A DNA stretch of 64,000 bases, taken from assembly GCF_010550695.1 (NCBI RefSeq), contig NZ_JAAGOB010000003.1, positions 1 through 64,000 of the forward strand, written 5' to 3'. Below the pieces are notes generated by a model. The model had not been told where the DNA came from and did no database searches. It saw only the letters and a list, made by a program, of their open reading frames with translations. A program made the position numbers and the translations under genes. Source of the DNA: Phytoactinopolyspora alkaliphila (GTDB lineage: Bacteria; Actinomycetota; Actinomycetes; Jiangellales; Jiangellaceae). Position 1 is the first letter of the stretch. Every line of letters starts with the position of its first letter. Shown piece after piece: positions 49,706 through 58,149 of this stretch.

Positions 49706-50512
49706 TTGCCAACAACACCATGGCGCAACGGGGCGGTTCACTACGAACTCGACCGGACCGAAGGAAACGGTTCAGGCCAACAGACTCCGCTCGTGTTGGT
49801 GCACGGGACAGGTGGAGACGCCGAAGCCGTCTTCGGTCACGTCGTCGGACCGCTCGTCGAGCATCGTGATGTCATCAGGCCGAACCTCAGCGGCAGCGGC
49901 CGAACCGGTGACACGGGTGGGGAGTTGACCGTCGACACGTTCGCGGAACAGGTCGCGGCTGCGACCCGGGCGGCCTCGCCGAACCAACCCGCAGATCTCC
50001 TCGGCTTCTCCCTCGGCGCGGTAGCTGCTGCCGCGACGGCTGCGACCAATCCGGAACTGGTCCGGAGACTCATCCTGGTGGCCGGATGGGCGCATACCAC
50101 AGACCCGCGCGACCGGCTGTACTTCGAGACCTGGGAACGGCTTTTCGAGACCGATCGCGACCTGTTCAAGCGGTTTACCGCACTGACCGGCTACAGCGCT
50201 GCCGCGGTCGACGGATTCGGCCACGACGGGATCTCCCAATACCTCGGCAACGAGTGGCCGCCCCCGAGCATGGGCCGTCAAATCACCGCTGGCCTGCGAG
50301 TCGACATTCGTGCGCTGCTGCCGCAGATTCAGGCACCTACACTGGTCATCGGGCTGGGGGCCGACGCGATGGTGCCTGTGGAGGGATCGCGCCAGCTCCA
50401 CGCCGGAATACCTGACAGCCGCCTGGTGGAGATCAACGGGGAAGGCCACATGGACTGGTTCATCCAGCCTGACCGTCTCCTGACACAGGTGCAGGCATTC
50501 CTCGACACCTGA
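49706..50512 (+). CDS. alpha/beta-fold hydrolase
   Basis: The 268-residue protein has the oxyanion strand LVLVHGTGGDAEAVFGH, the nucleophile elbow GFSLG (serine), and the late acid and base region VIGLGADAMVP with GEGHMDW. It resembles esterases/haloperoxidase-like hydrolases; the substrate is unknown. The start is TTG 49706, supported by GAGGAGGA at 49694-49701. It is divergent from the MarR gene and probably controlled by it. Confidence 0.88.
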   Translation: MPTTPWRNGAVHYELDRTEGNGSGQQTPLVLVHGTGGDAEAVFGHVVGPLVEHRDVIRPNLSGSGRTGDTGGELTVDTFAEQVAAATRAASPNQPADLLGFSLGAVAAAATAATNPELVRRLILVAGWAHTTDPRDRLYFETWERLFETDRDLFKRFTALTGYSAAAVDGFGHDGISQYLGNEWPPPSMGRQITAGLRVDIRALLPQIQAPTLVIGLGADAMVPVEGSRQLHAGIPDSRLVEINGEGHMDWFIQPDRLLTQVQAFLDT

Positions 50513-50622
50513 ACGACGCCCGCCAACAGCTCGCAACATGTTGATCGGCCCCACCGGGGTCATTGACGGCCGCCCACGGCGCGGCTGGGACACAATCGAA
50601 ATGGCACGATTGGAGACGCACG

Positions 50623-50994
50623 ATGAAAGTCACAAACCTCGGCTGGTTAGGCACCCGAACGGAACGCGCCGAGGAACTCGCTGTGTTCTACGCAGACGTC
50701 CTCGGCCTTCCGCTAGTTCACCATGAGCCCGGATTCTGGGTGTATCAGTTACCAAACGGCCGGCACGTCGAGGTCTTCGACACAACGTATCCGGACAAGG
50801 ATCACTTCACAACCGGTCCGGTTGCGGGATTCGTCGTGGACGATTTCCCAGGCGCGGTGGCGGAGCTGGAGGCAGCAGGGATAGAACTGCTCGGTTCGCC
50901 GGGAGGGTCTTGGCAGCACTTCCGCGCACCGGACGGCAACGTCTACGAGCTGATTCCGGATCGGCCTGACCATACGGATGCCACGGGGGTTTGA
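50623..50994 (+). CDS. glyoxalase/VOC-family protein
   Basis: The 123-residue protein is a single VOC unit pair: GTRTERAEELAVFYADVLGL, then LPNGRHVEVFD, GFVVDDFPGAVAELEAAGIE and FRAPDGNVYELIP. Metal ligands typical of the fold (His/Glu, e.g. in HVEVF and VYELI) are present. Members include dioxygenases, glyoxalases and resistance proteins; the role here is unknown. ATG 50623 follows GGAGAC at 50612-50617. It may be co-transcribed with the hydrolase 110 bases upstream. Confidence 0.85.
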   Translation: MKVTNLGWLGTRTERAEELAVFYADVLGLPLVHHEPGFWVYQLPNGRHVEVFDTTYPDKDHFTTGPVAGFVVDDFPGAVAELEAAGIELLGSPGGSWQHFRAPDGNVYELIPDRPDHTDATGV

Positions 50995-51011
50995 GCATCA
51001 GCGCGTTAACT

Positions 51012-51058
51012 CGGTCAAGTCCTCGGCGATGGCTATACCACCACCGGGGACTTGACCG
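51012..51058 (+). terminator. stem-loop after the VOC gene
   Basis: CGGTCAAGTCC (51012-51022) pairs with GGACTTGACCG (51048-51058), an 11-bp perfect stem with a 25-base loop, 18 bases after the stop. There is no T-run. It probably ends the hydrolase/VOC transcript. Confidence 0.55.
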
Positions 51059-51307
51059 TACGCGGATCGCCTGACCGGTTCTGGCGAGCGTATTGGCCCG
51101 CGCCACCGGTGGCGCGTGGCGATCGCAGACGGCGAGTGATGGATCTATGTCGAAACGACCCGGCCCGACGGCGCGCGTGAGCTGCGGCTCGCACGCCGCC
51201 CGGTGAGCGTTGAGCAGGAGACACCATGGCCAACAAAGCCTGCGTAGGCGCGCTGGCTAGACGCCAGACTGGTGCACAGCGGGAAACCACAAAGATGCTC
51301 GCCCGAG
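51059..51307. other. intergenic region with decayed coding sequence
   Basis: On the plus strand, in the frame of a TGA at about 51137, the translation WIYVETTRPDGARELRLARR followed by PVSVEQE reads like real protein, broken by that stop. No family can be named. The segment ends at the third tRNA-tail copy. Confidence 0.3.
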
Positions 51308-51345
51308 AATCCGTAGGTTCCGGGTTCGAGCCCCCGGTGGCCCAC
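51308..51345. repeat. attachment-site copy 3 (degenerate tRNA-Lys 3' end)
   Basis: This 38-base stretch matches 46768-46805 at 36 positions (differences in the T-stem/acceptor part). No upstream tRNA half is present. With copies 1 and 2 it makes a tandem array with intervals of 2.2 and 2.4 kb. Confidence 0.75.
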
Positions 51346-51426
51346 GTGCGGCTTTCGTGGCCGAGTCAGGTCGACGAGTTGCTCGGCCGGTGCCCCGCCT
51401 TCGACACGACCCCGCAGTTTGGGCGA

Positions 51427-51846
51427 TCAGGAGTCGAAGCGCACGTAGGCGTTGAGTGGGGCATCCTCGAAATCGACCGTGCGGACGTAGCCGAAGCTCT
51501 CGTAGAACAGCCGCTGCGACTCGTCGTCGTCGGTCAGCAGTACCTTCTGGCGCACGTGACGGTAGCGCTCCAAGCATGCTGTGAGGAGCTGTCGCCCGAT
51601 GCCGTGGCGCTGATGCTCTGGTCGCACAATGATGTCCTGGAGATAGAACACCGAGGCGTCGTCCGATAGACCACGAGCCAAACCGATCAACGTGCCGCCT
51701 TGGTCACGTGCGGCCACCACGAAGCTCGAGTTTGCGATCGCCTTGGTCAGAACGTCAGGCGATCCCGTGTAGGAAGTCCAGCCCACCGACGCATACAGAT
51801 CGAGGAGCTCATCCACATTGAAATCGCGCTCAGGACGAACGTTCAC
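51427..51846 (-). CDS. GNAT-family N-acetyltransferase
   Basis: The 139-residue protein has the acetyl-CoA-binding motif IVRPEHQRHGIGRQLL and the C-terminal QRLFYESFGYVRT strand of GNAT enzymes. It is similar to small YhbS/RimI-like acetyltransferases of unknown substrate. It lies just outside the third tRNA-tail copy and is more GC-rich than the island genes, so it may mark the return to core sequence. Confidence 0.9.
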   Translation of the reverse strand: MNVRPERDFNVDELLDLYASVGWTSYTGSPDVLTKAIANSSFVVAARDQGGTLIGLARGLSDDASVFYLQDIIVRPEHQRHGIGRQLLTACLERYRHVRQKVLLTDDDESQRLFYESFGYVRTVDFEDAPLNAYVRFDS

Positions 51847-52218
51847 GCGGTCTCCTTCGCCGGCTGGGGTTCATAGTGGAGCCCTCAGGCTAGCGACGCC
51901 AGCGTGCCGAGCCGGTGCTTCGGGTAGTGCGGATCGCGCAGCGGGTGGAGGGTAAGCTTTCACGCTTGCCTGCTGTGGTCGACCCGTTCGCGGTGGCACC
52001 GAGAATGCTGTGGTGGATACGGTGTTCGCGCTTGCCAGCGTCGGATCCTCGGCCGGCAGGGCCATCGCCTCGTGATGCACGGTGAACGCCCGAGATCCAC
52101 GTCGTTAAGTCGGGAAGCCGAACCTGCCCTGGCCTAAGATGGCGAGGCAGGTTCGGATCCGGACCCGGGTCCCGTCGACCTCACGGTCGCGGGCGCCACT
52201 ACTCCGCGCTCGGTCGAG
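51847..52218. other. intergenic region with one hairpin
   Basis: About 370 bases without a convincing gene. CCGAACCTGCC (52118-52128) and GGCAGGTTCGG (52146-52156) form an 11-bp perfect stem with a 17-base loop. It stands about 60 bases after the stop of the leftward repeat protein and is probably its terminator. Confidence 0.5.
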
Positions 52219-52803
52219 TCAGCGGTTGATACGGGATCCCGGGCCGCTTTCCCGGATGCTGCCGTCGACATCTGCACCGCGGTAGTAGTAGAGGTTGCCG
52301 CGGTTCTCCTCGCGGACGTTGCCGTCGATTTCGGCGGTGGCCCGGATCGACAGATATCCGTCGCCGGTCTCACGGACGTTGCCATCGACCTCGCCCCAGA
52401 TTCTGACGTAACCGGCGTTGCGTTCGGTGATGTTGCCGTCCACCTCTCCGCTGCGGTTGATCAGAACCCGCCCGGATCCGCTCTCGGAGAGGTTTCCGTC
52501 CACTTTGCCCGCGACGCGGACGCCTCCGGAGCCAGATTCGGTGATGTTTCCGTCCACCTCACCGGACTTGGCCACGAAGACCCAGCCTTTGCCGATCTGG
52601 CGGACGTTCCCGTCGACCTCGCCGTAGATCCGGATGTTGCCGTTGCGGACAGTGAGGTCACCATCGATAGTGCGGCCCTTCGGCACCGTGTAGTCGCCGT
52701 TGCGGTAGACGTCGTCGGCCATCGCAACCGGGGACAGGCCCACAAACAAGAGCCCAGTGATCGATACGGCAGATCCGATGGCTACAAGGCGGTGAAGCTT
52801 CAT
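52219..52803 (-). CDS. secreted repeat protein, probable beta-solenoid
   Basis: The 194-residue protein has a signal peptide (LVAIGSAVSITGLLFVGLSP, cleaved near AMA/DD). The mature part is a tandem of seven or more 18-20-residue units, each starting like GEVDGNVRE and ending in an alternating strand such as GYVRIW. Gly-Glu-Val-Asp-Gly-Asn is repeated almost exactly. The period and alternation suggest a small right-handed beta-helix, resembling polymer-forming bactofilin-like repeats but exported. Function unknown; a surface or cell-wall role is likely. ATG 52803 starts the signal peptide; the frame opens earlier at 52935 with non-signal sequence. Confidence 0.8.
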   Translation of the reverse strand: MKLHRLVAIGSAVSITGLLFVGLSPVAMADDVYRNGDYTVPKGRTIDGDLTVRNGNIRIYGEVDGNVRQIGKGWVFVAKSGEVDGNITESGSGGVRVAGKVDGNLSESGSGRVLINRSGEVDGNITERNAGYVRIWGEVDGNVRETGDGYLSIRATAEIDGNVREENRGNLYYYRGADVDGSIRESGPGSRINR

Positions 52804-53005
52804 GGCGGTGGGTCCTCTCGTCTCGGTCCGCGGAGCTGGTCTCCGGCGGACGAGACGATTCAACGGCGGTGGTGTGAGCAATCCATGAAGCGCGCGTGAG
52901 AACACTCTCATCCGCTGGCGGCAATCATCATTCATGGCGGGCCGCCAGGTGGACGTTATTCAGACCAATCGGATGACTATTTGGGTCCGGAGAGGAGCGG
53001 TGCGC

Positions 53006-53878
53006 TCAGAATCGTCGCAGGATCGCTTGCTTTGCCGTGGTGAACTCGTCCTCGGTCAGGACGCCGTCGCGATGCAGTTCGCCGAGTTCACGCAGTTTCT
53101 GGAGGAGGGCGTCGTGGTTGTCGCCGCTCTTGTGGGTCTTGTCGCCGGTGGCGCCCTCGGCGAGTGCGGCAGGTAGCGAACCGAATGGATGCGGGAGTCT
53201 CGCGACTACAGCAGCCGCCAGGAGAGAGCTGGTGCCGCCTTCGCGGCGCATGCCCCACGAGATGCAGTTGGGGTCGTGTTTGGGGAGCAGCGCGGAGGCG
53301 CCGGTCACCCGGAAGCGTAAGAACCCGTTTGTCCATCCCACGATCGGCGTCCATTCGACGCCCACCACGTCTTCGAGTGCTATCTCCCGTGGCCCGCTCG
53401 CCTTCTTGACTTCTTCGGCCCAGTCGGTCCACTCGATGTGGATCCGTTTGCCGTCGAATGACACGGTGCCGTCGCCTGCGGTGGCGCTGAGCGGGACGCT
53501 TGGGCCGGCGAGCAAGTAACGGTCGGACTCTCCCGGAGGCACCTGCGCGATCAGCAGGTCATTCCGGATCTCGTCGACGAAGTACTCGGCCGCTCCGGCG
53601 CTGTCCTGGTCGATGGCGAGGCGGTATGGATCGGCCTCGTCCGCAAGCTTTCCGCCAGCGACTTGGAGGAAAGGGTCGGCGCCCTGGCGGAGCCGGAGCC
53701 GGAGGCGACCGCCCTTGCGCGCGGGCTCGTAAGTGACGCCCGCGAGCGCCGTCAGGGGGACCGCCAGCTCGCCCAAAGCTTGTCGGAGGTTGTGGATCTT
53801 CCGTTCTCCGCCTGGAACTATCCGAACGCGTTCACCGTCGAACGTCCACGTGCCGTCCCGCACGATCACTTCGGCCAT
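53006..53878 (-). CDS. DUF4429 protein with C-terminal SHOCT motif
   Basis: The 290-residue protein has two DUF4429-like beta-rich halves (about 1-90, GTWTFDGERVRIVPG; and about 130-215, GTVSFDGKRIHIEWTDWAEE). It ends in a SHOCT motif (KLRELGELHRDGVLTEDEFT, then KQAILRRF). SHOCT motifs are short oligomerisation helices at protein ends. DUF4429 resembles PH-like lipid- or protein-binding domains. It has no signal peptide. Its role is unknown. The start ATG is at 53878. Confidence 0.88.
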   Translation of the reverse strand: MAEVIVRDGTWTFDGERVRIVPGGERKIHNLRQALGELAVPLTALAGVTYEPARKGGRLRLRLRQGADPFLQVAGGKLADEADPYRLAIDQDSAGAAEYFVDEIRNDLLIAQVPPGESDRYLLAGPSVPLSATAGDGTVSFDGKRIHIEWTDWAEEVKKASGPREIALEDVVGVEWTPIVGWTNGFLRFRVTGASALLPKHDPNCISWGMRREGGTSSLLAAAVVARLPHPFGSLPAALAEGATGDKTHKSGDNHDALLQKLRELGELHRDGVLTEDEFTTAKQAILRRF

Positions 53879-54091
53879 GGGACGATCGTAATGATCGACG
53901 GCACGGGCCCGCCGAGCCGCATCCGTCTCCGAGGTCGCTCAGTGACGTGCAGATATTCGAGCGCGGAGTGCTCTGGCCCAAGCCACCATGTGCCAACTGG
54001 CTCGTCAAACGGGCCAGATCGCGACGAATGATGGTTCCGGACACGAGGACCCGGCGGCCGGCTGCTGAGCGTCAGACGTGCACGAGTTCCC

Positions 54092-54682
54092 TTACCGATT
54101 CGGTGGCGACGCATTGATGTCCGCGAGCGCGGACTCCGGTTCGCGCGTCATCGCGATGTCCCCGATGGTCACTATTCCCAGGGGATGCCGCTCCTCGTCC
54201 ACGACAGGGAGGCGCCGGAGTCCTGAGCTGCGCATCAATCCGACGGCCTCCTCCACAGACGTGGTGGGGTGAACGGCGGTGATGTCCTCACTGCACACGT
54301 CGCCGAGACGTGTGGTGTTGGGATCCCGGCCCTCGGCTGCCACCCGGACCGTCAGGTCCCGGTCGGTGACCAAGCCGCGCACCACGTCGTCGCTCACGAC
54401 CAGGACGTCACCGATGTCGTTGGTGTTCATCGCCGCGGCCGCATCGGTGGCGGAGGCGTCCACCGGCATCGCGACCACGCCACTTGTCATGGCGTCGGCC
54501 ACAGTCTGTGCCGTGATGCCGGCCTCGCGGCCGGTGAAGGACGCGGGATCGTCGTCGGCCGGAGGCTCCGGGTCTCGCCACTCTTCGACCCGAACCGGCC
54601 GGTCCGCCTGCTCCATTCCGTGCAACTCGTGCTTAAGTTCCTCGTCCTGCCTGGGGCCGTGCTTGCTGCTTCCCCGTTCCAC
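54092..54682 (-). CDS. CBS-domain-pair protein
   Basis: The 196-residue protein starts with a polar, charged segment of about 60 residues (KHGPRQDEELKHELHGMEQA), followed by two CBS motifs (about 70-130, VADAMTSGVVAMPVDASATD; about 135-190, VCSEDITAVHPTTSVEEAVG then LRRLPVVDEERHPLGIVTIG). CBS pairs bind adenine nucleotides and act as energy sensors; stand-alone pairs of this kind are common stress proteins in actinobacteria. GTG 54682 is set by AGGAGG (54690-54695) seven bases before it. The longer frame to 54967 lacks such a site. Confidence 0.85.
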   Translation of the reverse strand: MERGSSKHGPRQDEELKHELHGMEQADRPVRVEEWRDPEPPADDDPASFTGREAGITAQTVADAMTSGVVAMPVDASATDAAAAMNTNDIGDVLVVSDDVVRGLVTDRDLTVRVAAEGRDPNTTRLGDVCSEDITAVHPTTSVEEAVGLMRSSGLRRLPVVDEERHPLGIVTIGDIAMTREPESALADINASPPNR

Positions 54683-55009
54683 GATTGACCCTCCTTTGTG
54701 TGGATCCCAAGGCACGTCTGTACCCCTCGGTTTCGCGATACCCCTCGACGGCGGCAGCAATCGGCCTCGACCGTCGGACTCGATCGGGGTGGCTCCCGTA
54801 GGCGGAGACGACGCCGGCCCCGAAGGACACGAGCGAGGAGCTGCTTGAGACAGCCGGTCACCGCACATGTAGCCGCCGAAGTCAAGTCTTGTTACACGGC
54901 GGCGGTAAAAGTACATTGTGGCTGTCTTCGGGGGAGACGCATACAAACCGGGCGGAGGCGCCGTCACGGGTGACCCCCTGGCAGCCTCCTTTTCCCCTAG
55001 GAGGGGAGT
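54683..55009. other. divergent intergenic region
   Basis: About 330 bases. No gene is seen. The rightward carboxypeptidase has AGGAGGGG at about 55000-55007. A possible promoter, TTGTTA (54891-54896) with TACATT (54912-54917) 15 bases on, lies in the AT-richer stretch. The leftward CBS gene's ribosome binding site is at 54690-54695. Confidence 0.4.
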
Positions 55010-57925
55010 ATGGCTCGCCTGTCCACTTCGCGCCGTTCCGTCGGTGTCGCCTCAGCCGTTCTCTTTCCCGCCGCTCTGCTGATCGTTCCGCTGGCGGTCC
55101 AGGGCACGGCGACGCAGCCAGAGATCGACTCCAGCACCGAGTTCGTCCAGCCGGACGAGTTCGAGCATCCCGAGGTCGTGCCGATCACAGTGCGTGATCG
55201 GACCATGCTCGACCAGCTGGTGGCTACCGGCGTCGACATCACCGAGATGGTCGACGACACCGGCGAGGGCTTGCGGGTCGAAGCCATCGTCACGCCGTCG
55301 GAACAGGACTGGCTCACCTCGATCGGTTTCGACCTCGGCACACCGCTGCTGACCGAGGAGGACTTCACCGTCCTTCAGGAGGAGCGTGCGGACATGGTCG
55401 CCGACATCGAGGTGGCCGAGACCCAGGCTCATGCCGAGGGCGACGAACTCCGGATCCAGCGCGCCGCCTGGTTCGACAACCACGGAGAGACCTTCATCGA
55501 GATCGAAACCTGGTCCGAGGCCGGGTCCGTCTCGGCGAGCGTGATCCTGACCGTCACCCTGGACGCAGGCCCCGGGACCGAAATCGGCGACGGCCCCACG
55601 TTCACCCTTTCCCGGCACGTCGACGCCGGGCATTACATGTTCCATCGCACCAATACGCCGCGGCAGCAGAGCCCGGTCCCGTCCAGGATGCGTGTGACGA
55701 GCACGCTCGACGGTGAGGTGATCGGCGAGGCCGAGCTGGGGTTCACCGAGTCGCTCGACGGCGACATGCCGAACGGTCCTGGCGCACCCAAGGCCTGGGG
55801 CGATCTGGCCACCGGCTTCATCGACCGGTACGTCGACGCGACGGAGGCGACCGCGAAGATCGAGTCCCTGGCCGAGGAGTTCCCGGAGTTGGCCGAGATC
55901 GTCGAGATGCCGCATCAGACCAACGGCTACCGGCGCAAGGCGCAGGCGATCTTCGATCCGCCGCCACCCAGCCTGGTGATCGACGCGCCGTCGGCCGCTT
56001 CCGGTGACTACACCATGGCGGCCGCGAGTGTCGGGGGCGTGACGTCGATCGCCGGCGTGCCGGGCCCGGTCGAACTGGTCGACGACGGCACGGTGAATCC
56101 GGCCGAAGGCTGCTTCCCGCTGGTGGGCTTCACCGCAGGCGCCATCGCGCTCGTCGATCGCGGCAGCTGCCCGTTTTTCGACAAGCTGCGCCATGCCCAG
56201 GCAGCCGGTGCGTCCGCGGTCGTCGTGGTCAACAACGTGCCCGGAGATCCGACAGTCATCTCGGGGAACGCGCCCGACATCACGGTTCCCGCCGGCATGA
56301 TCTCTCTCGAAGACGGCGACACGATCAAGGCCGGTCTGCCCGCGACCGGCCGGGTGCACCGGCCGGACGTCAACCCCCACCGCGTGGTCGTGGACTCGAG
56401 GGCGTGGGGCCATGAAGGCGGCAACGACATCTCGGTGGAGATGATCGACCCACAGGCTCCGGATCAGCCGCTCACCGTGGAGCTCTCCGGTGACGACATC
56501 GTGGTCCGGCTGGCGACGGGTCCGGATGGCGAGCTCGTCAGCACCGCGGCGGAGGTCGTGGCGGCGCTGAACGCCGAGGCCGGTGACCTTGTCGAGGCGT
56601 ACACGTTCCGGGGCGACGCGGGGGCCGGCGTCGTGGCGCCCTGCACACCCGCCAAGTGTCATGGCACACCGGGGACGCCACAGCTCAGCGACTTCCTGTC
56701 CGCGCCCGAGCACGTGTCCCGCGATCCGTTCACGGTCAAGGCGATCCGCATCGGAGCGCGACGAGACGGATCGAACACGGGCGTTCTGCTGTACTCCCAG
56801 GAACACGCCCGTGAATGGGTGACGCCCTTGGTGGCGCTGGAGACGGCGGAGCGGCTGTTGCGGAATTACGGGTCCAACGACACGATCCGCAAGCTGGTCG
56901 ACAATCTCGACATCTTCATCGTCCCCACGATCAACCCGGACGGCGCCCACTATTCCATCCACGACTTCACGCTGCAGCGCCGGAACATGACGAACCATTG
57001 CCCTGACGGCGGCACGGTCGACCCCCTGGCCCGTAACGCGTGGGGTGTCGACCTCAACCGGAACTTCCGGGTCGGCAACGTGCACCAGGGCTTCAGCGGA
57101 GCCTCGACGTCGTGTACCAGTGACGTCTACGCGGGGCCCGAGCCCTTGTCCGAGCCGGAGGCGAAGAACGAGATCTGGCTCGTGGAGGAGAACCCGAACA
57201 TCCGCTTCGCGATGAACACCCACACCCACGGCGGATACTTCATGTGGTCACCCGGGGCGTACCAGCTCCCCACCCGAGACGGCCTCGAGCGCCCGAGCTA
57301 CGGAGTGGAGAGCTACTTCTACGAGGCCTCTGACGTGATCCTCAACCGGATCAAGGAACATCGAGGCACCAGCGTGTGGCCGAGCCGGGTCGGACCGATC
57401 AGCGACGTCCTGTACTCGGCGGCCGGCAACTCCGGCGACGACCACTTCTACTCGAACGACATCTTCTCGTGGAGCTTCGAAGCGGGCTCGCCGCTGTGGA
57501 CGGGCACCGGGTGGTCCAGCGTGGGCTTCACCCCGCCGTACTCGGAGGGCTACGAGGAGGCGATGGAGTTCTCCCACGGCTGGATCGGCATCCTCGAAGT
57601 GGCGCACATGTACAGCCGTGACAAGATCCCGCCGAAGTCCACGTTGCGGCCGGGCGCGGGAACCTACGACGCGCCCGTCGAGGTCACCTTCGACATCAGC
57701 GAACCGGCCGATGTGTACTACACGCTGGACGGAAGCCGCCCCGATCTCAAGTCGCCGCGGATCGAGTTCATGGGCCCCCGGCAGGAGCAACGGCCGATCA
57801 CCATCTCGGAGACCACCACCGTCCGCTGGTTCGCCATCGACGTGGCCGGCAACACGCAGAACTACTACGAGCCCGACGGCCGGGCCCGCAACTACCGGCA
57901 GGCGAAGATCGTGATCGAGCAGTAA
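55010..57925 (+). CDS. secreted M14-family zinc carboxypeptidase with PA insert
   Basis: This 971-residue exported metallopeptidase has a signal peptide (about 1-35) and an N-terminal region to about 270. The M14 domain is interrupted by a protease-associated domain (about 328-450, LVDRGSCPFFDKLRHAQAAG). Zinc ligands are His599 and Glu602 (QEHAREW) and His738 or His740 (NTHTHGG); the catalytic Glu is near 824 (SWSFEAGS). The C-terminal about 90 residues resemble the beta-sandwich found at the end of chitobiases (DVYYTLDGSRPD). It removes C-terminal amino acids from external peptides. ATG 55010 follows a strong ribosome binding site. Confidence 0.9.
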   Translation: MARLSTSRRSVGVASAVLFPAALLIVPLAVQGTATQPEIDSSTEFVQPDEFEHPEVVPITVRDRTMLDQLVATGVDITEMVDDTGEGLRVEAIVTPSEQDWLTSIGFDLGTPLLTEEDFTVLQEERADMVADIEVAETQAHAEGDELRIQRAAWFDNHGETFIEIETWSEAGSVSASVILTVTLDAGPGTEIGDGPTFTLSRHVDAGHYMFHRTNTPRQQSPVPSRMRVTSTLDGEVIGEAELGFTESLDGDMPNGPGAPKAWGDLATGFIDRYVDATEATAKIESLAEEFPELAEIVEMPHQTNGYRRKAQAIFDPPPPSLVIDAPSAASGDYTMAAASVGGVTSIAGVPGPVELVDDGTVNPAEGCFPLVGFTAGAIALVDRGSCPFFDKLRHAQAAGASAVVVVNNVPGDPTVISGNAPDITVPAGMISLEDGDTIKAGLPATGRVHRPDVNPHRVVVDSRAWGHEGGNDISVEMIDPQAPDQPLTVELSGDDIVVRLATGPDGELVSTAAEVVAALNAEAGDLVEAYTFRGDAGAGVVAPCTPAKCHGTPGTPQLSDFLSAPEHVSRDPFTVKAIRIGARRDGSNTGVLLYSQEHAREWVTPLVALETAERLLRNYGSNDTIRKLVDNLDIFIVPTINPDGAHYSIHDFTLQRRNMTNHCPDGGTVDPLARNAWGVDLNRNFRVGNVHQGFSGASTSCTSDVYAGPEPLSEPEAKNEIWLVEENPNIRFAMNTHTHGGYFMWSPGAYQLPTRDGLERPSYGVESYFYEASDVILNRIKEHRGTSVWPSRVGPISDVLYSAAGNSGDDHFYSNDIFSWSFEAGSPLWTGTGWSSVGFTPPYSEGYEEAMEFSHGWIGILEVAHMYSRDKIPPKSTLRPGAGTYDAPVEVTFDISEPADVYYTLDGSRPDLKSPRIEFMGPRQEQRPITISETTTVRWFAIDVAGNTQNYYEPDGRARNYRQAKIVIEQ

Positions 57926-57950
57926 CATCCGCCGGCCGGTGGCTCGCTGA

Positions 57951-57983
57951 CCGGGGCCGTGGGATCAGCTTCCGCGGCCCCGG
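57951..57983 (+). terminator. hairpin after the carboxypeptidase gene
   Basis: CCGGGGCCG (57951-57959) and CGGCCCCGG (57975-57983) form a 9-bp G/C-only stem with a 15-base loop, 26 bases after the stop; no T-run. A second small dyad, ATCTCGTGAGAT (58084-58095), lies in the AT-richer promoter region of the next gene and could be its operator. Confidence 0.6.
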
Positions 57984-58149
57984 CGCCGGTATCTGGCGAC
58001 GGCCTTGCCTCCCCTGGGCGGGCGCGCGTAAGCTCGCCGCGTTCCTCCTTCGCGACGGTGTATGCCACGGTTGTCTCGAAATGATCTCGTGAGATATGAC
58101 ATCTGGTTAGAACGGAGGTCTAAGGGGTACCTCGGCCGCTAGTGATGAC

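Noticed and set aside
51145-51577. Frames with HRGLEPGTYGF and GPPGARTRNLRI on the minus strand
   Set aside because: Same artefact from attachment copy 3 and the adjoining sequence.
52219-52803. Regular DNA repeats suggesting a CRISPR array
   Set aside because: The periodicity (about 54-60 bases) is coding: it follows protein repeat units in an open frame with a signal peptide, and the units are not identical.
55052-57229. 725-codon antisense frame within the carboxypeptidase gene
   Set aside because: Shadow frame of the clear M14 gene; no recognisable domain and no ribosome binding site.
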